NCBI RefSeq assembly: GCF_037975245.1
Contig: NC_092568.1
Span: 2,170,001 to 2,234,000, forward strand
Direction of reading: 5' to 3'
Length of the DNA: 64,000 nucleotides
DNA from: Apostichopus japonicus
Lineage: Eukaryota; Echinodermata; Holothuroidea; Aspidochirotida; Stichopodidae
Positions 21,016-34,290 of the stretch are shown here, one piece after another. The stretch's first letter is position 1. Each line of letters opens with the position of its first letter. The translations under genes were made by a program, and so were the position numbers. The notes beneath the pieces are model-generated. The model saw only the letters and a program-made list of their open reading frames with translations, was not told the DNA's origin and did not search any database.

Positions 21016-23464
21016 TTTAAATAGTATCACTCAACATATTTATTAATTATCCCAGTTAAAGGGCATTCCATGTTCTTGAACAACATAGCATTTCCTGGTT
21101 CACAACTATCGAATAATGTCTTTTAATGTGTGAGAGAGAGAGAGAGCTGGTCATTTGTTGCATTAGATGTAAGTACTGTACCATGAATAATCTACTGCTA
21201 TTAAAACTCTATGATAAATGCTGCATCTAGCTATCATTATTTACATATTAAAAATAATCTGGGCTGATTATATTTTCATCTTTGCCGTATCAGGCCAATG
21301 AGGACCCCACGACACCATATTTGGGAAAGGAGAAATTCCACATATCATTTGTACTAGTAAATCAATTAAGAACTCATGGATGGGAGACCTCACTAAATAG
21401 AAGGTTCTAAAAGTGGTTGAAACGGCTGATAGAATTTGTTCAGACACTGCATAGTTCATTTGTACGCAAAACCCCAGCAGTGCTGCTGAGCTCTGAAGCA
21501 ATAGATCACCAATCAAAGGACTATAATATTGATTACATTGAGACTTTAAACAAAGCATTATTTAAAAGAGCTCAAGCACTGTCGGTCTATTTTATATTCT
21601 CTTTTATATTTACTTGAGGGAACCGCTGTTGGAATTCTTGTCTTAATTACGTTTGGTATTTTCAACCTCAATGTAACTTGCTTTTGATGATATGTACATA
21701 TGCATGATCTTTGTATTTGCATATAAGCACCAAGGCACAAACAGATATATTTGTTTACTGGTGTAGTGGACTACAGGTGTAATTGCATTTTTTTTCTGAG
21801 ATACTAAAGAAATACTTTGTAATATATAACGACCGCATTAATTACTTGGATGAGTCCAGCCAGTTCTATCAATTTTCCTATGCTAATACCACTGTAAATT
21901 CTCTTCCCAAATCATTCGTATGCATGGACAGTATGAACAATTTCTAACCTTTATCTGATAGAAACTTGTTATTCAATCAAGTGGTTTAAAGGGGAACATG
22001 GAATATTGCAGTATAGAAAAAAAAATTGTCCCAACTGGGTGGATGAATCAGATGGGAAGTTGCATATGCCTAATTAGCTATAGAAATTAAACATTACATA
22101 ATTTTTGAAATAATTAAGATCGCTATAATAGAGAAGAAAGTTTTATATTTCTTAAAACATTTTTAAGAAAGCTGCAGGGTAATCATTTCTGGGACTAACA
22201 AAAATATTCATTTCATGAAAAGGATTACTGACAGTGTGTTTTATTTTCATACTTACATTGTAATATTTAATGCAAAATACAAATATATGAAATGTTTATT
22301 TAAACATATTTCCAATAGCTGCTGTGGTTTTTCGTTTTGTGGCAATCTATACAGTGTCGCCAAGTCCCCTTCTCATGTTAAAATTTCAGAAGTCTTTGAG
22401 GAAAACAAAGCAAAAGCTAGGCCTAAGCATTATACTAAATTGTTAGAATTAGGAAACTTACTAGCGAAATTGAAGACTCGTGTAAACCTTGTCTGGGCTA
22501 GAGGAATTCAGGGGTGGTGCAGCTGGGTGTGTGTGTGTGTGTGGGGGGGGGGAGATGTGATGAGGGAGGCAAACTTTCCCCTCCTTTTGTGGAAACCTCA
22601 AAAAGTCCTTTTTTTGTCAATTAGAAGTGCTCCTTGTCAATTAGAAGAAAAGAAATTGCCCAGCTATGGAACATGAAATTAACGGTAATGAAAAAGGGGT
22701 CTTTTTTTTATAAGTCAGACCAACTTTACAATACGGAATTTGAGACATAGATGAAAGCACAGAATACCCATTTTGTTGGTGTAACTTTATGGTTTGCCAC
22801 CTCAAATCAGAGTACTATGTCCCACTAGCTCTCGAAGCTTGTACCCTCTACCCCATCCCCAGATGGAACCCTCAATTTCCTTCCTTCCCTAGAGAAATTC
22901 TTCCTTCTATGAAAAAGGGAAAGTAATTACTCCACAATAGGGAAAGAAGACACTAGACTTTATTGCCCTAGAAAATATTCATGGCCAGGAAAATGACACC
23001 CAGAAAGTACTGCAGATTTGCGCGGTGGCAATTGGTCCTTTACAATGGCGACACTTTATCTGCTTCTCTTCAAGCCAAAGTTCAATCTCTTCTTTGTAAC
23101 TCGTGATATGCCAGGCTGCATATTCATAATTTTACTAATAAAGAACTGACACACTGAAAAGGAAAACCACCTTTGTCCCAGAGAGGTTCTAGGGTCCACA
23201 GCCTCTCGAAACAATAATTATTCGCATAGTTGTATTTCTCTTCTGTGGGGAGGATACACCCAGACTCCCTTACATGGGGCGTCAGCTGCAACGACCCAGA
23301 GCCGCATTTATCCGTTTATTAATCATGGATCCGCCCTGATGATCACTGACGTGCCCAAGGTGGTCGGGACCATGCCCCCACACCCCCATCGTCGGTCGGG
23401 GGAAATGGTTCACTCGTGGCATTTAAAAAGCAAATATTCAACCAGGGAAGAATTAGACCACAAC
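21016..23464. other. Intergenic, nothing recognised
   Basis: Downstream of the methyltransferase. Contains a short (AG)n at 21131-21145 and a (GT)n followed by a G run near 22529-22552. No convincing gene or transposon ends were found. Confidence 0.55.
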
Positions 23465-24066
23465 CAGGCGCGGCGGAACGGGAAAATTATTGGGGGGGGG
23501 GGGGCTAATGTGTGGAGACTATCTAAGCGGAGCGCCACCATCGGTTTTTGGGTTTTTCAAACCCCCAGATGGCCGGAAACGGCACTTCCCGAGTGTTTTA
23601 TGCTGCGAATACCTAGCCCTAAAATATGGGTCTCAAGCCTACAATTTCTCAGATTTGTATATTCGATGGTGTTTTAAGAGAGTAGCTATTACTCGTAGTG
23701 TACTCGCAAAGACGTTTTTGAGTGTAGTAAATTACTACTTGCAATTAAATGCAATAATTAAATAAATGTCATAAGAAAAAACGGAAAGCATTTCTTAATG
23801 TCAACAAATGGGTGTGAAACCATTTGCAGTTGCAAATTTCTATGAACCAAGCACTGTCACGAATGCATGTACCCCCAGCATTTACTAAAATTATTACACC
23901 TATATATAGTGTACACGTGTGCATCGGACAGATCGACAAGTATGCATTGAAAAATGGCAGATGCACGTTTCGGAGCCTTGGTAGATATTGGGGGGGGGGG
24001 GGCTTATCATGCATTTGCCCCCTCAACTTTTTCATTTCAACATTTTCCCCCGTTCCGCCGCCACTG
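23465..24066. mobile_element. Non-autonomous hAT-type element (CAGGCGCGGCGG family), 602 bp
   Basis: The left end CAGGCGCGGCGGAACGGG and the reverse complement of the right end, CAGTGGCGGCGGAACGGG, form terminal inverted repeats. Flanks ACCACAAC and TCCACAAC match at 7 of 8 positions, as expected for an 8-bp hAT target duplication. G runs follow the TIR at both ends. No transposase is present. A longer relative is at 58913-60133, whose nested insertion is absent here. Confidence 0.85.
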
Positions 24067-26279
24067 TCCACAACTACGCGTCAGAATATTCCTATTAGAC
24101 GTTTATATTGGTAGTCGCATTGAAATGTTTCCAGGACAACACCCATCCTTTACAAAATCCTTGATTCGCTCGCCTCTGGTCCTTCTATTCCATAACGGTT
24201 CAGGCCGCTTCCTAAATCAGTCGCAAGGAATTTTGAATTCGAAATCTGCGCACGCCATTGTTGCTTAAAATGAAAGGCTTAGCGCTTAGCAAGTGTTGGT
24301 GCGTTAGTTTATATTTTCTAAAAAAAATCTGTCATTGTTTATAGAAACGCTTTAATTCAAAGCACTATACTCTTGCGGTCAAAAGAGATCGTCTCAAATT
24401 AGATGAACTATAGACATGGTAGACTTCCTAGAAGTTGCCTCATATATGTGTACTTGCATTGACCGTTCACTTGTGCGTTTATTGGTTTATGAGATAATAC
24501 CATTGGGAATTGGCTTATGTCCAGCATTGATTGATGGCTTTTTATTTTGACAGTTAAAGAATTTTCAGCTGTTCGCTTTGCTTCGATAGGCATGATAGGC
24601 ATATTAGTTACATATATCATAAGCGTGTAGTGTAGTTGGTCATCTCATTATATAGATGGAGTTTCATTGTCGTTTTAATATATCAAGCTGGCCAATATGA
24701 AAAACGATCGTGCTGATTGTGCTGAGATCGACAAATTCCACATTCCACAGATTATGGAAGATAATCTAGGAGATTGCGTCCTACCTGACGTGCTTTTCAA
24801 GAAGCAAGATGATTGATAATACGAAAAGGGCCAAATTACTTACTGCAGTGTTTCCTTCTCTCCCCCCCCCCCTTCCCCTTATATTAGAATATACAGTGCG
24901 GCATCAGAATTTTCAGAGTGGGGTGAGGGTGGGAAGCAAAGTGAGGGCAAGCAATGAGTTAACTCATCCCAATTGGGATGGAGGAGGTTATGGAAGTGCA
25001 AACACGCACCTGTAGATAAAGTGCACATCGCAGGCAAATTTAGGGGCACATGTCATTTCCCCTCCTATCGAATGCGCCATCGGTGAACCAACTTTTTACT
25101 TCTTAAGATTATAATTTTTGCATGAAATTCAGATGTGTGACAAAACTTTAATGTCATATAATCAGGGGGCGTACACTGACCATTTACAAGAGGGATGCTG
25201 ATCGATATCGAGACTGACCAGCTCTTTTGCGATAGAATGCAATGACTAAGCTGAGTAAAGATTCGTAAAAATAAAGCAACAAACGGTAACTTTCTTTAAA
25301 ATTATAGCAGACTGTATGTACTGTTATTAATAAGTCAGTGCTGAGGGTCCTCTAGAAACTGTATAATTTTAGATAGTACTTGTTTGTCTCCTTGGCGGAT
25401 TTTGGAGCCCAAATATATATCAGAAAGCCGAGCAATCATCTTACATTTCTCTAGAATGTATCCCAGGGCCCCTAGATGGATCCAGGGGCGAAACCCCGGA
25501 GGTCAAGCGTTTCCAGATATTTCTTACTCTCTCGTAGAGAGTTTGAAGCGCCATTAGAAACGTGATAGAGATCAGTTCAACTATGGAAGGTATTCTATGC
25601 TCTGGCGGGGGGTCCGCAGTCCTTTCAGATAGTTCTCTTGCAGCTATTTTAAATTAAGCGCTGGTCCATCTAAGGAGCTTCGAAGTTGGAGCAATTTGTT
25701 AGCCTGTAACCTTTACCCAAATCTGGGAAATGTAGACGTAATGGAGAATGTTTCAGTTTTATTTAACCTCTCGATGTGAGTTGGGAGGGGGTACTTTGGG
25801 GAACAAGCATCTTCATGGGGGAAGCCCCCCCCCCTCATCATGAGCGCAAATATGGATATACTGGTTTGACTGTGCATGCGTTCAGTGTAATTCTTGAGGT
25901 ACACTGACGCTGCTGTAAATAGGTTGACCAACTTTAAATGATGCATTGAATGTTATTTATTCGTTATCCCTTTAAGTGTGTTACACCGGAAAAATAGGAA
26001 AATAGGTGATCATATTTCCTTTCTCCCCATGTCTGTATGTGTCGTTTTGGAATAACATGCCATTATTGCCTTCTCAAATATCTTTAAGAGAATGTACCAA
26101 GTATTTTATGATTTCTTAAAAAACATAAGTCATGTTTCTCACTTCTCTGAAATGTTTACTTCCACGACGTGGGTATGTATCTCCTTTGAAATACGATCAT
26201 ACTGTATAATTGTTTACATCATATCTTGGGACATAAAATCCAGTGTCTCAATTTGCAATTTTTCGAAAGTTTCTTATAT

Positions 26280-26331
<52 letters not shown>

Positions 26332-28277
26332 CATTCTTGTTCTGACAATCTTTTATTGATTGATTGAATACCACGATGATTTAGTTACCGGAATGAAACC
26401 GACTGATTTGAGACCCACTCCTGACTTTCCCCCACGTAAAACGGGGCATGTGACACGTCCAGTACCCCCCCCCCCCCTTGTATTTACGGCCCTGACTGTA
26501 AGACATATGCACGGTGACATCAAGAAAATTACATTTCCTTCAAAACGGTATGACAGTTGAAGGGCGGTTTGCTTTGGTTTTCAGACCAGCAGTAGACGTA
26601 TTGTTGTGTGTGGAATATAGCAACTCAGTGAGAAAATTCTAAATTAGTTTTATCTGAAGACCACGTGATTCATTTTAAGCAAGACGAATTGTTGTATAAA
26701 ATTTTAGATGTTAATGGAAAACAAAATTGTACATTAAATTCAAAGTTTGAATAAAAGATGGCCAAAAAAAAAATTGAAGTCTCTTACTATTCTAATGAAT
26801 TAAAAGTGATGAATTATTAGTTTCCGTCTGACCGCGCTAATGTATGATTTCGAAATGACTTTACCACGATAAACTGCCGACACACTCGCATGTGCATATG
26901 AAACGTAAAAAAAATATATATATATAAAAAAAGCGAACAATAACAGAGTGGAATTAGTCATGGAAATTAATTACGGCGCTGTGTGTTCAAGCAAAAATAT
27001 ATGTCTCCGATCATGTAATGAATAGACTTGCATAATCCTCCTACCGGAAACAATGAATGAAAAGCCGTCTGAGAAGAGATTCATCACAAACTTATCTATC
27101 AACCCCGTGAAGGATTAGTCAAATTAGTATAGAATTGAACAAAAAAGAAATAGTATAGAAATTAATTTTCTCCAACTAAGGCAATTTTCTAGTGTCGATG
27201 TTATTTGCAGGTGATATTCGTTGGTTCATACATTTTTCTGAAGTAACCTACATCACACACAATACTATAGAATAATACAGGTATTGCAGATTCATTAAAT
27301 CCATATATATACATCTGTAAAGTTAAATTTAAGCAACGTCTTTCTGGCGACATCATTCATACTAACCTCATATAAATATGGCCACAAGAAAGAAAGAAAA
27401 AAAAAGGCAAGCTAAATTAACTTTTCGAAATTGTGTTATAGGTTACAGATGGAAGTGACCTCTTGTAATTTCAACAGGTTGTACTTGCGATGGTCATCTG
27501 TATTAAATATAATATACCTGCACCTCTATTACTTTTCAAGACGCGTCCTTTCAAACAATGCGTGTAACGTATCAATAACAATATCCAATATCCTACACAA
27601 TTTATATCTAAACGATCTTCAGTTTTTTTCCTCAAACAGCGAATTATATCAGGTAGGACTTTGATTAACCTCTCAGCCTGCCAGGCAGTGATAGTGGGAA
27701 ACATACATGGATACAAGTATGGTCCCTTTGTAGATGAAATTGAGGGAAGGGGGATGGAGGGGGGGGGATCATGGAGGAGAAATGATTTCCGACAACTGCA
27801 GTGCAAGAATGGATCCGCATTGCAAAGAAGATGAACACCTTACATCAATGAAAAGAATTTCGCCCTAAGGATTTGTGAGTAGGGTTGTGAGAAGGGTTTT
27901 GAGTAGGGCTGTGAGGAGGGTTTCTGGAACGGTCATTATAGAGAATAGTAGAAAGAATCGAGGCAAATTATGACGAAATGGATAAACTTCCCCGAGCGTT
28001 TCAGTTTGCGCTAGTGCGAAACAATGACGGGTGCTGTGTGTTGTATATGTTTGCCCATACTCTGCAGTGTGTAGCCTATACATTGATCAACATCTGATGG
28101 TAAAATATCAGAGCAATATTCTGCAGTGATTGATCGCTAATTAGTGCTTAACTTACCATTGATATTCGATTCTGATAAAAGGTGTCTCTCAAACGCATAC
28201 TAACGACGTTATGTTAGTATAATAAAGTGGCTGTTTTCAGTTAATTGGTCTTCAATTTCCGGTAAAAACTAAACATA
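24067..28277. other. Intergenic, nothing recognised apart from microsatellites
   Basis: About 4.2 kb without a credible gene. It has several C or G homopolymer runs (24860, 25820, 26465, 27760), which in this window often mark ends of small DNA transposons, but no pair of ends could be matched. A (TA)n tract lies at 26285-26327. Confidence 0.5.
26285..26327. repeat. (TA)n microsatellite
   Basis: About 21 uninterrupted TA units. No duplicate of its flanks was noticed elsewhere in the window. Confidence 0.9.
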
Positions 28278-28602
28278 CCCAGCCAGCATGCCCAGTTGGG
28301 GCCCAATTGGGTTTCACTCGGTTGAATTGGGCCTGGTTGGGCCAGGGCCAGCCCACTCAGTGCCCATTCGGGCACAATACAGTTTGGCCCTTCTGGTTAA
28401 CATACTTCAAAACATTATTGAGATGTTCAACACATACTTGTTTTTTTGCTTTGGAAAGCTTAGGTTCTTCCTTAGGCCACCAATCCTTGACAACAGTTAA
28501 TTCATTAACGTAGTGGCCCAATTGGGACAGACTCGATTTTTGATCAGGTTGGCCCTCATGTATGGCCCGCTTCGGGCCCATTCGGGAGCAAGACGGTTTC
28601 AC

Positions 28603-28862
28603 CAGGGGCTTTCTGTGACTGCGTCGAGTGGGGGGGGGGGGGGGGGTGTACGGACCCAAATTTACCGACCAAAATTGATTGTTAGCAATCTCGCTCGAAA
28701 AATGAGGTTAGTCTGCGAAAAATATGTTAAATTGGTAAGATTGTTAGCCGAAAAAACTGACAAGAAAAGAAAAAGAAAAGAAAGAAGGTCCTCAGTATAT
28801 TTGATTTTACCGAGGAACTCACGAACACCCCCCACCCCCCCCCCCCGTACGGTACGCCCCTG
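28603..28862. mobile_element. Small hAT-type element nested in the 5.4-kb element
   Basis: 260 bp bounded by CAGGGGC at the left and GCCCCTG at the right, flanked on both sides by a perfect 8-bp duplication, GGTTTCAC. It contains a G run near the left and a C run near the right end. TIR similarity past the first 7 bases is weak. The exact 8-bp duplication supports a hAT-type insertion. Confidence 0.75.
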
Positions 28863-28870
28863 GGTTTCAC

Positions 28871-31800
28871 TCTTTCGGCTGACCTACTTCAATGTATATA
28901 TCTCATTACCACACTGCACTATCGTTATGACAAAGCCAACTGGCAACACTGATTCCCGAATTAGGCGCGTTTTTTTGCCACCAATACGTATCGCGCTCCA
29001 TATGCCCTCACGTGATCATTCTACGACAATAAAGCTAAAGAAATGACCGAGAACGCTTTCCGAAATCCGATATGATTCAACGAAATCCATCGAAATAATT
29101 CAATTCACAATTGATAATTCAATCATTCACTCGAAAGGAGTTGGTACTCGGTGAGTATTTTGGAACAATTTTTTTTTCTGTGAGGGTGTGACTTATTTGG
29201 GTGAATTTGTAGCAAGTTTTATTTCCTTGCACCCTCATCTCCAGAAGTGTAAACTTTCTGTGACGGGTTTCCTCGTTTGGAAAATACTCTAAGGGACTCA
29301 CCAGAGGAATACATGCGTCATCTTAGCTTGGGACCTCCGCGACATATGGATTATTACTATTACGAGTACCAGCTGACCTTTATTAATATACTTAATTACA
29401 GCTCTACACGCATATCTTTACCTCGGGAACTTCAACCCTTAATATCTATATTTGTTCGGACATTGCCCGCTCGTGTAATTTACTGCTCCGCGAGCTCTTG
29501 GCCTAACGATCACCTCCTGTCCGCGTCGCAGGTGATTATTGTTTATCAGCGTAGCCTAGCGTGGTTGCTGTTCATAGGATGGTAAGCCTAGGCGCCCTAT
29601 AGTCTACTACTACTTCGCGCCACCTTCTGGAAGTTCCAACCACGGCTTGGCGTAAAGATTCTCACGCCACCGATCTAAGCTTGGACTGAGCGACGGTGCA
29701 CTGTGTGTATTTTCGTGTATTGGAGGACCGACCACTTTTCATTTAATTTTACTAGGCGGACTGATCCAAATTATTAGATCAGAGGTTTGTTTAACAATAC
29801 CCTTAATCTAGTATAAGTTATAGCATTATCAGGCAACTAGCCTAGACCTAATGGCATGTCATTTCGTGTATTACTCGCGACAGCCTATCCTTACGGTCTA
29901 CATAGACTTAGACTTTTACAGTTGCAATGCAATCGCGGTTGGTGTATTATTATAAACTTTTCATAGATAAGTCTCCTTGTTCGTTTTCAAATACACCTGT
30001 CTCGTAGTGGATCACCACGCATTAATTTTCTCTTTGTAACCGATTCAACGGCATATTCTTTCGATCACTATCATAGGCCTGAAGGACCTGTACATAGCAT
30101 AGACTGTAATTAGAAGAGGAGCCACTGTTGCAGACTTGCTTCTGTATACCATAGATAAGCTACGTCACTATCCTACCAACGACTGGGTCATTCTTCGCTG
30201 TGCTGCAGGCATTTAACAACCTTACGGAATTCGCCAGCAATTCTTCAGGTCACAGAGTTCTCCGTCAATCTCCAGTTACTGCTCCTTGGCTAATCTCACA
30301 TCTCCAACATTTTAAGGACGCTGTTCAACGAGAGCACCCACCCATTATTGTTGCCTGTATTACTATTCCTACAGCCTCCTTTGTTAAGTTCCGGGAAAGT
30401 AGGCAGCTGTTTTCGCCAATACTCACTACTGAACAACTCAAGGCCTGTCAACACGATCTCGACAATCAATTGGACGCAGTCAACCTATTCATCCGTTGTT
30501 TCAATCATCAACCGCAAGACAATTTCAACATTCGTAAATATGTATTTTTCATGTTCAAACTTTTTTTACATTTTTGTAGATTAAAGGGGGCATTTATTCA
30601 AACTGTAGTTCACCTATCTGATACTTAGAGCATTGAAAATCATATCGGTAGCCCTATTTCCATATTCATAGCATGTTCAGTTACCAAGATATGACTGTTT
30701 GCAGTTTGTTATTTAATAGGAGTAGAATGGCCACACCATATTTTTCATGTCAATACCTGGCTATTACTAAAAGTATTATATTTCCCTTTGAAATATATAT
30801 AATATGTTTCCACACATTCCTTACATGTGAAATAAATAATTTTGTGTAAACATCATCTAAATCCCAAGTGCTGACATAACATGTTAACATTTTAGAACGG
30901 ATAGGGTTATAACTTGCATGTTTATATGACTATGAATAACAATTTAAAACATAGGAATTGCTACAAACCTAAGGAACTGATGTCATCAAATATTAGTGTT
31001 GCCGTTCTATTATATTTCTTAGGAATTTTCCAAATGCTCATATTCTGTCGCACTCAATTTTTCCAACTGTCGCACTCTAATTTTCACATATTCTTGTAAT
31101 TTGTGAGTGTCCTAAAATTTTCGGTCAAAATTGACCTTTAATCAGTCATATTTACCACGTTTTCCTTGTCATATTGAGAAATTGTGTCTCGCGATCCTTA
31201 TACTCCACCATAACAAAACTTTGTATGATTTTGAATATTCTAAAAGAAATGCCTAGAACTACTGTACAACGTTCAGCTTCAATTTGGTTAATTTACGTAT
31301 TAATTTTGCTATTAGGTGGGTTGACCCTGTTCACTAGCTTACATTGGCACTATGGTATGTACAATTGAAACACTCAATGCTAATCTATGGAAGCTTAAAA
31401 GTGCCATCAACATAAGAAAAACTTTGCCCCATAAATTGACATTTTTCAGTCTATTGTTTAGATAGCAAAATAAAATCTTATCAAATATCAGAAAATGTTG
31501 GATTGCTCAGTTGCTTTAACTGAGCAATTGAAAAATTTTCTGAAAACGTTTAATTGAAAACTAATCATATCTCGTCAATTGGACATTTTTCTGCAAAATG
31601 TTTAATTGACAACTTATCATATCTCGTCAATTGGAAATGTTGCTGCGAAATGTTCAATTGTTCACTTCATTCCATCTGAGCAATTGAAACATTTTCTGCA
31701 CAATGTTTAATTAACAACTTATGGTATCTCATCAACTCAACATTTTTCTGCAAAATGTTTAATTGTTCATTTCATTCCAAATTCTCAGCTGGAATGAAGT

Positions 31801-33259
31801 GAACAATTGAAATTGTTTCATGTGAGTGATAAATAGCCCCCCCCCCCCCCAGGAAAATAATATTAAGCGTGTTAGTAAAAAGCACTGTATTTTTTGGTAA
31901 TTCACTATGTCGTCGAATATAATTTGTTGAAAAAAAGTTTTCCCTTTCGTTACATTAACATAGCTTTTGTAGTCAGTAGTCTATGTAGCCTTCAAGCAGA
32001 TAACTATACTCAGTTGCTTACTGTGTAGTGAGGGCCAGTGGTACAGATGTATCGAAAAATAATTCCGCATAATTCCACATGGTAATGTTGATGAGTAGTA
32101 CGGGGGGGGGGGGGGTACAAGGCAGCAGTTGGAATTTTCTGGCTCCAAAATCCATCCAGTTGGAATTTCAGCCACTACACCCCCCCCCCCCCATCATCAG
32201 GCCTTAGCTACGTCCCTGTGTAGAGATGGGATGGATAGCTACTGGCATGATTTTTAAAGCTTGATAACATACATAAATCACATTTTGAGTACACTTGCCC
32301 TTTAATGTGAATTTTTATGCTTAGTACTAAACCATTCCATTCTTTTTCATTGTGTCGTATCTACATTAAACGATTATACACCTTAATTCTTGCTCATCAA
32401 TGTTCTTTATTCTAGAGTACATCCATCCATTTATATTTTTGTGTTTTCCAGATTTACTGTAGCAATATTTTTTATTACCTATGTCATTATCTTGTCATAA
32501 AACATAGAAGATGTTTATTCTCACCTTGCCAGAAAAAGTAAAAGTTCCGCTTTCGGTCGCGATTTTAAATGAGTTCATGTTTTTATGATTCCATTTGATC
32601 TAGAGGATACATACTGTTGGCCCTGAGCAACATTCGCATTGCATTTGCAATGCAAAAGTATGTGCAATATATAGCATCTTGCCCTCATCGTTAACATTTG
32701 CAGGGTTTGCCTGGACATTCTATTCTTTCTCCAAATGCCAAAATGCTCCCTCCAATTAGGATGCATATAGTTTCAGTTCTGAGAGTTTCATATTTTTTCT
32801 TTAAATTAAAATGTAATTATGGAGTTTATGAATTATTGTTTAGTTTTCATTGTTGTCTTCTTGAAAAATACATTTCAATGAATGTAGACATGAATACATT
32901 TGTTTTTATTTGGATTTGTTTCTGAGGCAATTAATCTCTGCTGTACCACGACAGTACATGAACGGTTCAAGTGTTATTGATTCAACAACCTACTATAATA
33001 TGTGGGACACAAGTGCAACCAAGCTATATCCAGCTCTTCTCTCGTCCTTTGGATGATAGGGGCGACTACACTTTCACGCTGAGACAAACTTATGACTTTT
33101 ACAAACACTTCCTGCATGCTCCCAGGGCTGTTATTTTACGTCCCCATCCCATGGTCGTGATTGAAACTTGGCCTTCAGCCACTTTCCCGAATGCTGAGAG
33201 GTGGTAAACCTGTAGATAACTGAACTATTTTAAGGGACACAGTGAAACAGCTGGGCTTA
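28871..33259. other. Interior of the 5.4-kb element, no recognised gene
   Basis: About 4.4 kb. A 142-codon frame at 30200-30628 (LTEFASNSSGHRVLRQSP...) and a 78-codon frame at 32971-33207 (LFSRPLDDRGDYTFTLRQTY...) are the longest but carry no recognisable domain. Possible residues of an element-encoded or captured gene, unproven. A minisatellite at 31500-31810 and a G/C-run pair near 32101-32192 also lie here. Confidence 0.4.
31500..31810. repeat. Degenerate AT-rich minisatellite
   Basis: About five diverged units of roughly 55-60 bp built on ACATTTTTCTGCAAAATGTT and TCATATCTCGTCAATTGG. CAATTGTTCACTTCATTCC near 31650 recurs as its reverse complement near 31790, so the edge of the array can pair. 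Confidence 0.65.
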
Positions 33260-33972
33260 AAATTTGGACCACACAGTTGGCCCAGTTGGGCCCAGTGTGG
33301 GTTTCACTTGGGTCAAGCCCAATCAACTGGGCCCGAAATGGGTCCCATTTGGGCCCCATGCAGTTAGCCTGATTGGGCACAGTATAAGTTCTGTGTGGGC
33401 CAAAACGATTGGGGCCCAGAATGGGTCCCAGGTGGGCCCCATACAGCTGGCCCGGTTGGTCCCCGTATGGGATTGGTTTGGGCCCCAATCAGTCTCGCCC
33501 AACTGGGACCAGTTTGGGCCACTCGTGGGCCCCAATCTGTTTGGCCCAATTGGGTCCTGTGTGGAACGGAATGACAAATCTGAATGGGCCCCAATTGGGA
33601 AGCCCAATTGGGGCCCACTTGGCAGCCCGAGTGAAACCCAATTGGGCCCCAACTGGGCATGCTGGCTGGGATAATATACCAAATATGTCTCAAACTAACA
33701 TTGGCTTTGGTAACGAGAAAAGGATATCGTCCCAAATATTTTCACCAATTAAATGAACGTGTACTGGCGCGTAACTATATATATATGGACTCTGTTTTTA
33801 TACAAATCTACCAATTTTGTCGTTCCGAGACGCTTTTATATGGGAAATATATACAAAAGTTGGTTTACGAAATAATCTTTGTTACTTGAGATTGACAAGG
33901 TGATTGAATACTTCAACTTTAAGTGTTCAGGCTGATAAATTGCCCTAAATGAATCTAATTTGATAGCGAATG

Positions 33973-34290
33973 ATATACTTGTGAGGAAACCCCATCGGAA
34001 TTGTCCTCCTCTGGGAAACAGTCCAGTCACCGGGAACTATTTTTATTTTTTATTAGCATAAGTGTACATCCTGGCAGGGTGGGTTTGCCAGGTCTGGGGA
34101 AACCTCCAATTATTTTTCCTAAGTAACTCCCTTCTCTCTTTTAAAGCTTCCAAATATTTGTACTGCTTGTCTTCCATTTCATTCGTTACTCTAAATTGCT
34201 CGATTGTCTGTTTTTCTCAATCCAAAAAAAAGTTAACCTGCATGCAGGAGCCGTGCACGGCTCGAACAGGACTTTAATTCTGACCACGCA
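33973..34290 (-). mobile_element. SINE-like insertion present only in block B
   Basis: 318 bp absent from the matching place in block A (near 205). Both sides carry CGAATG, a short target duplication. Read on the minus strand, the start contains GTTCGAGCC, close to a Pol III B box, about 30 bp in. A clear A box and tail were not found, so the SINE assignment is tentative, but the insertion itself is supported by the empty site in block A. Confidence 0.5.

Larger units (their letters stand above)
28278..33670. mobile_element. 5.4-kb inverted-repeat element with GGGCCCAATTGGG-type subterminal repeats
   Basis: The two ends are perfect 44-bp inverted repeats (28278-28321 and 33627-33670), each beginning CCCAGCCAGCATGCCCAGTT. 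Inside each end lies an array of variants of TTGGGCCCAATTGGG: about 28310-28600 at the left and 33260-33626 at the right, longer at the right. Flanks give at most a 3-bp duplication (ATA). No transposase is recognised; internal frames at 30200-30628 and 32971-33207 have no family I know. It could be one non-autonomous element or two solo ends that happen to face each other; identical 44-bp ends favour one element. Open frames rich in GP-W through the subterminal arrays are by-products of the repeats. Confidence 0.65.

Noticed and set aside
22215-22676. 153-codon plus frame with Cys-rich start
   Set aside because: It runs through a GT microsatellite and G run, has no recognisable domain, and shows no conserved copy or splice context.
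29277-30628. Frames of 102 and 142 codons inside the 5.4-kb element as a transposase
   Set aside because: No DDE/DDD spacing, zinc finger or other transposase motif was visible; recorded only as an open question.
32036-32212. Possible hAT-type element ending GCTACGTCCCTG
   Set aside because: A plausible 7-of-8 flank match exists (TGTAGTGA/TGTAGAGA), but the two ends share too little inverted similarity to set boundaries.
33225-33756. Overlapping frames rich in G-P-N-W on both strands (also 28288-28659)
   Set aside because: They are translations of the GGGCCCAATTGGG arrays of the 5.4-kb element; all frames and both strands look alike, so this is not a repeat protein.
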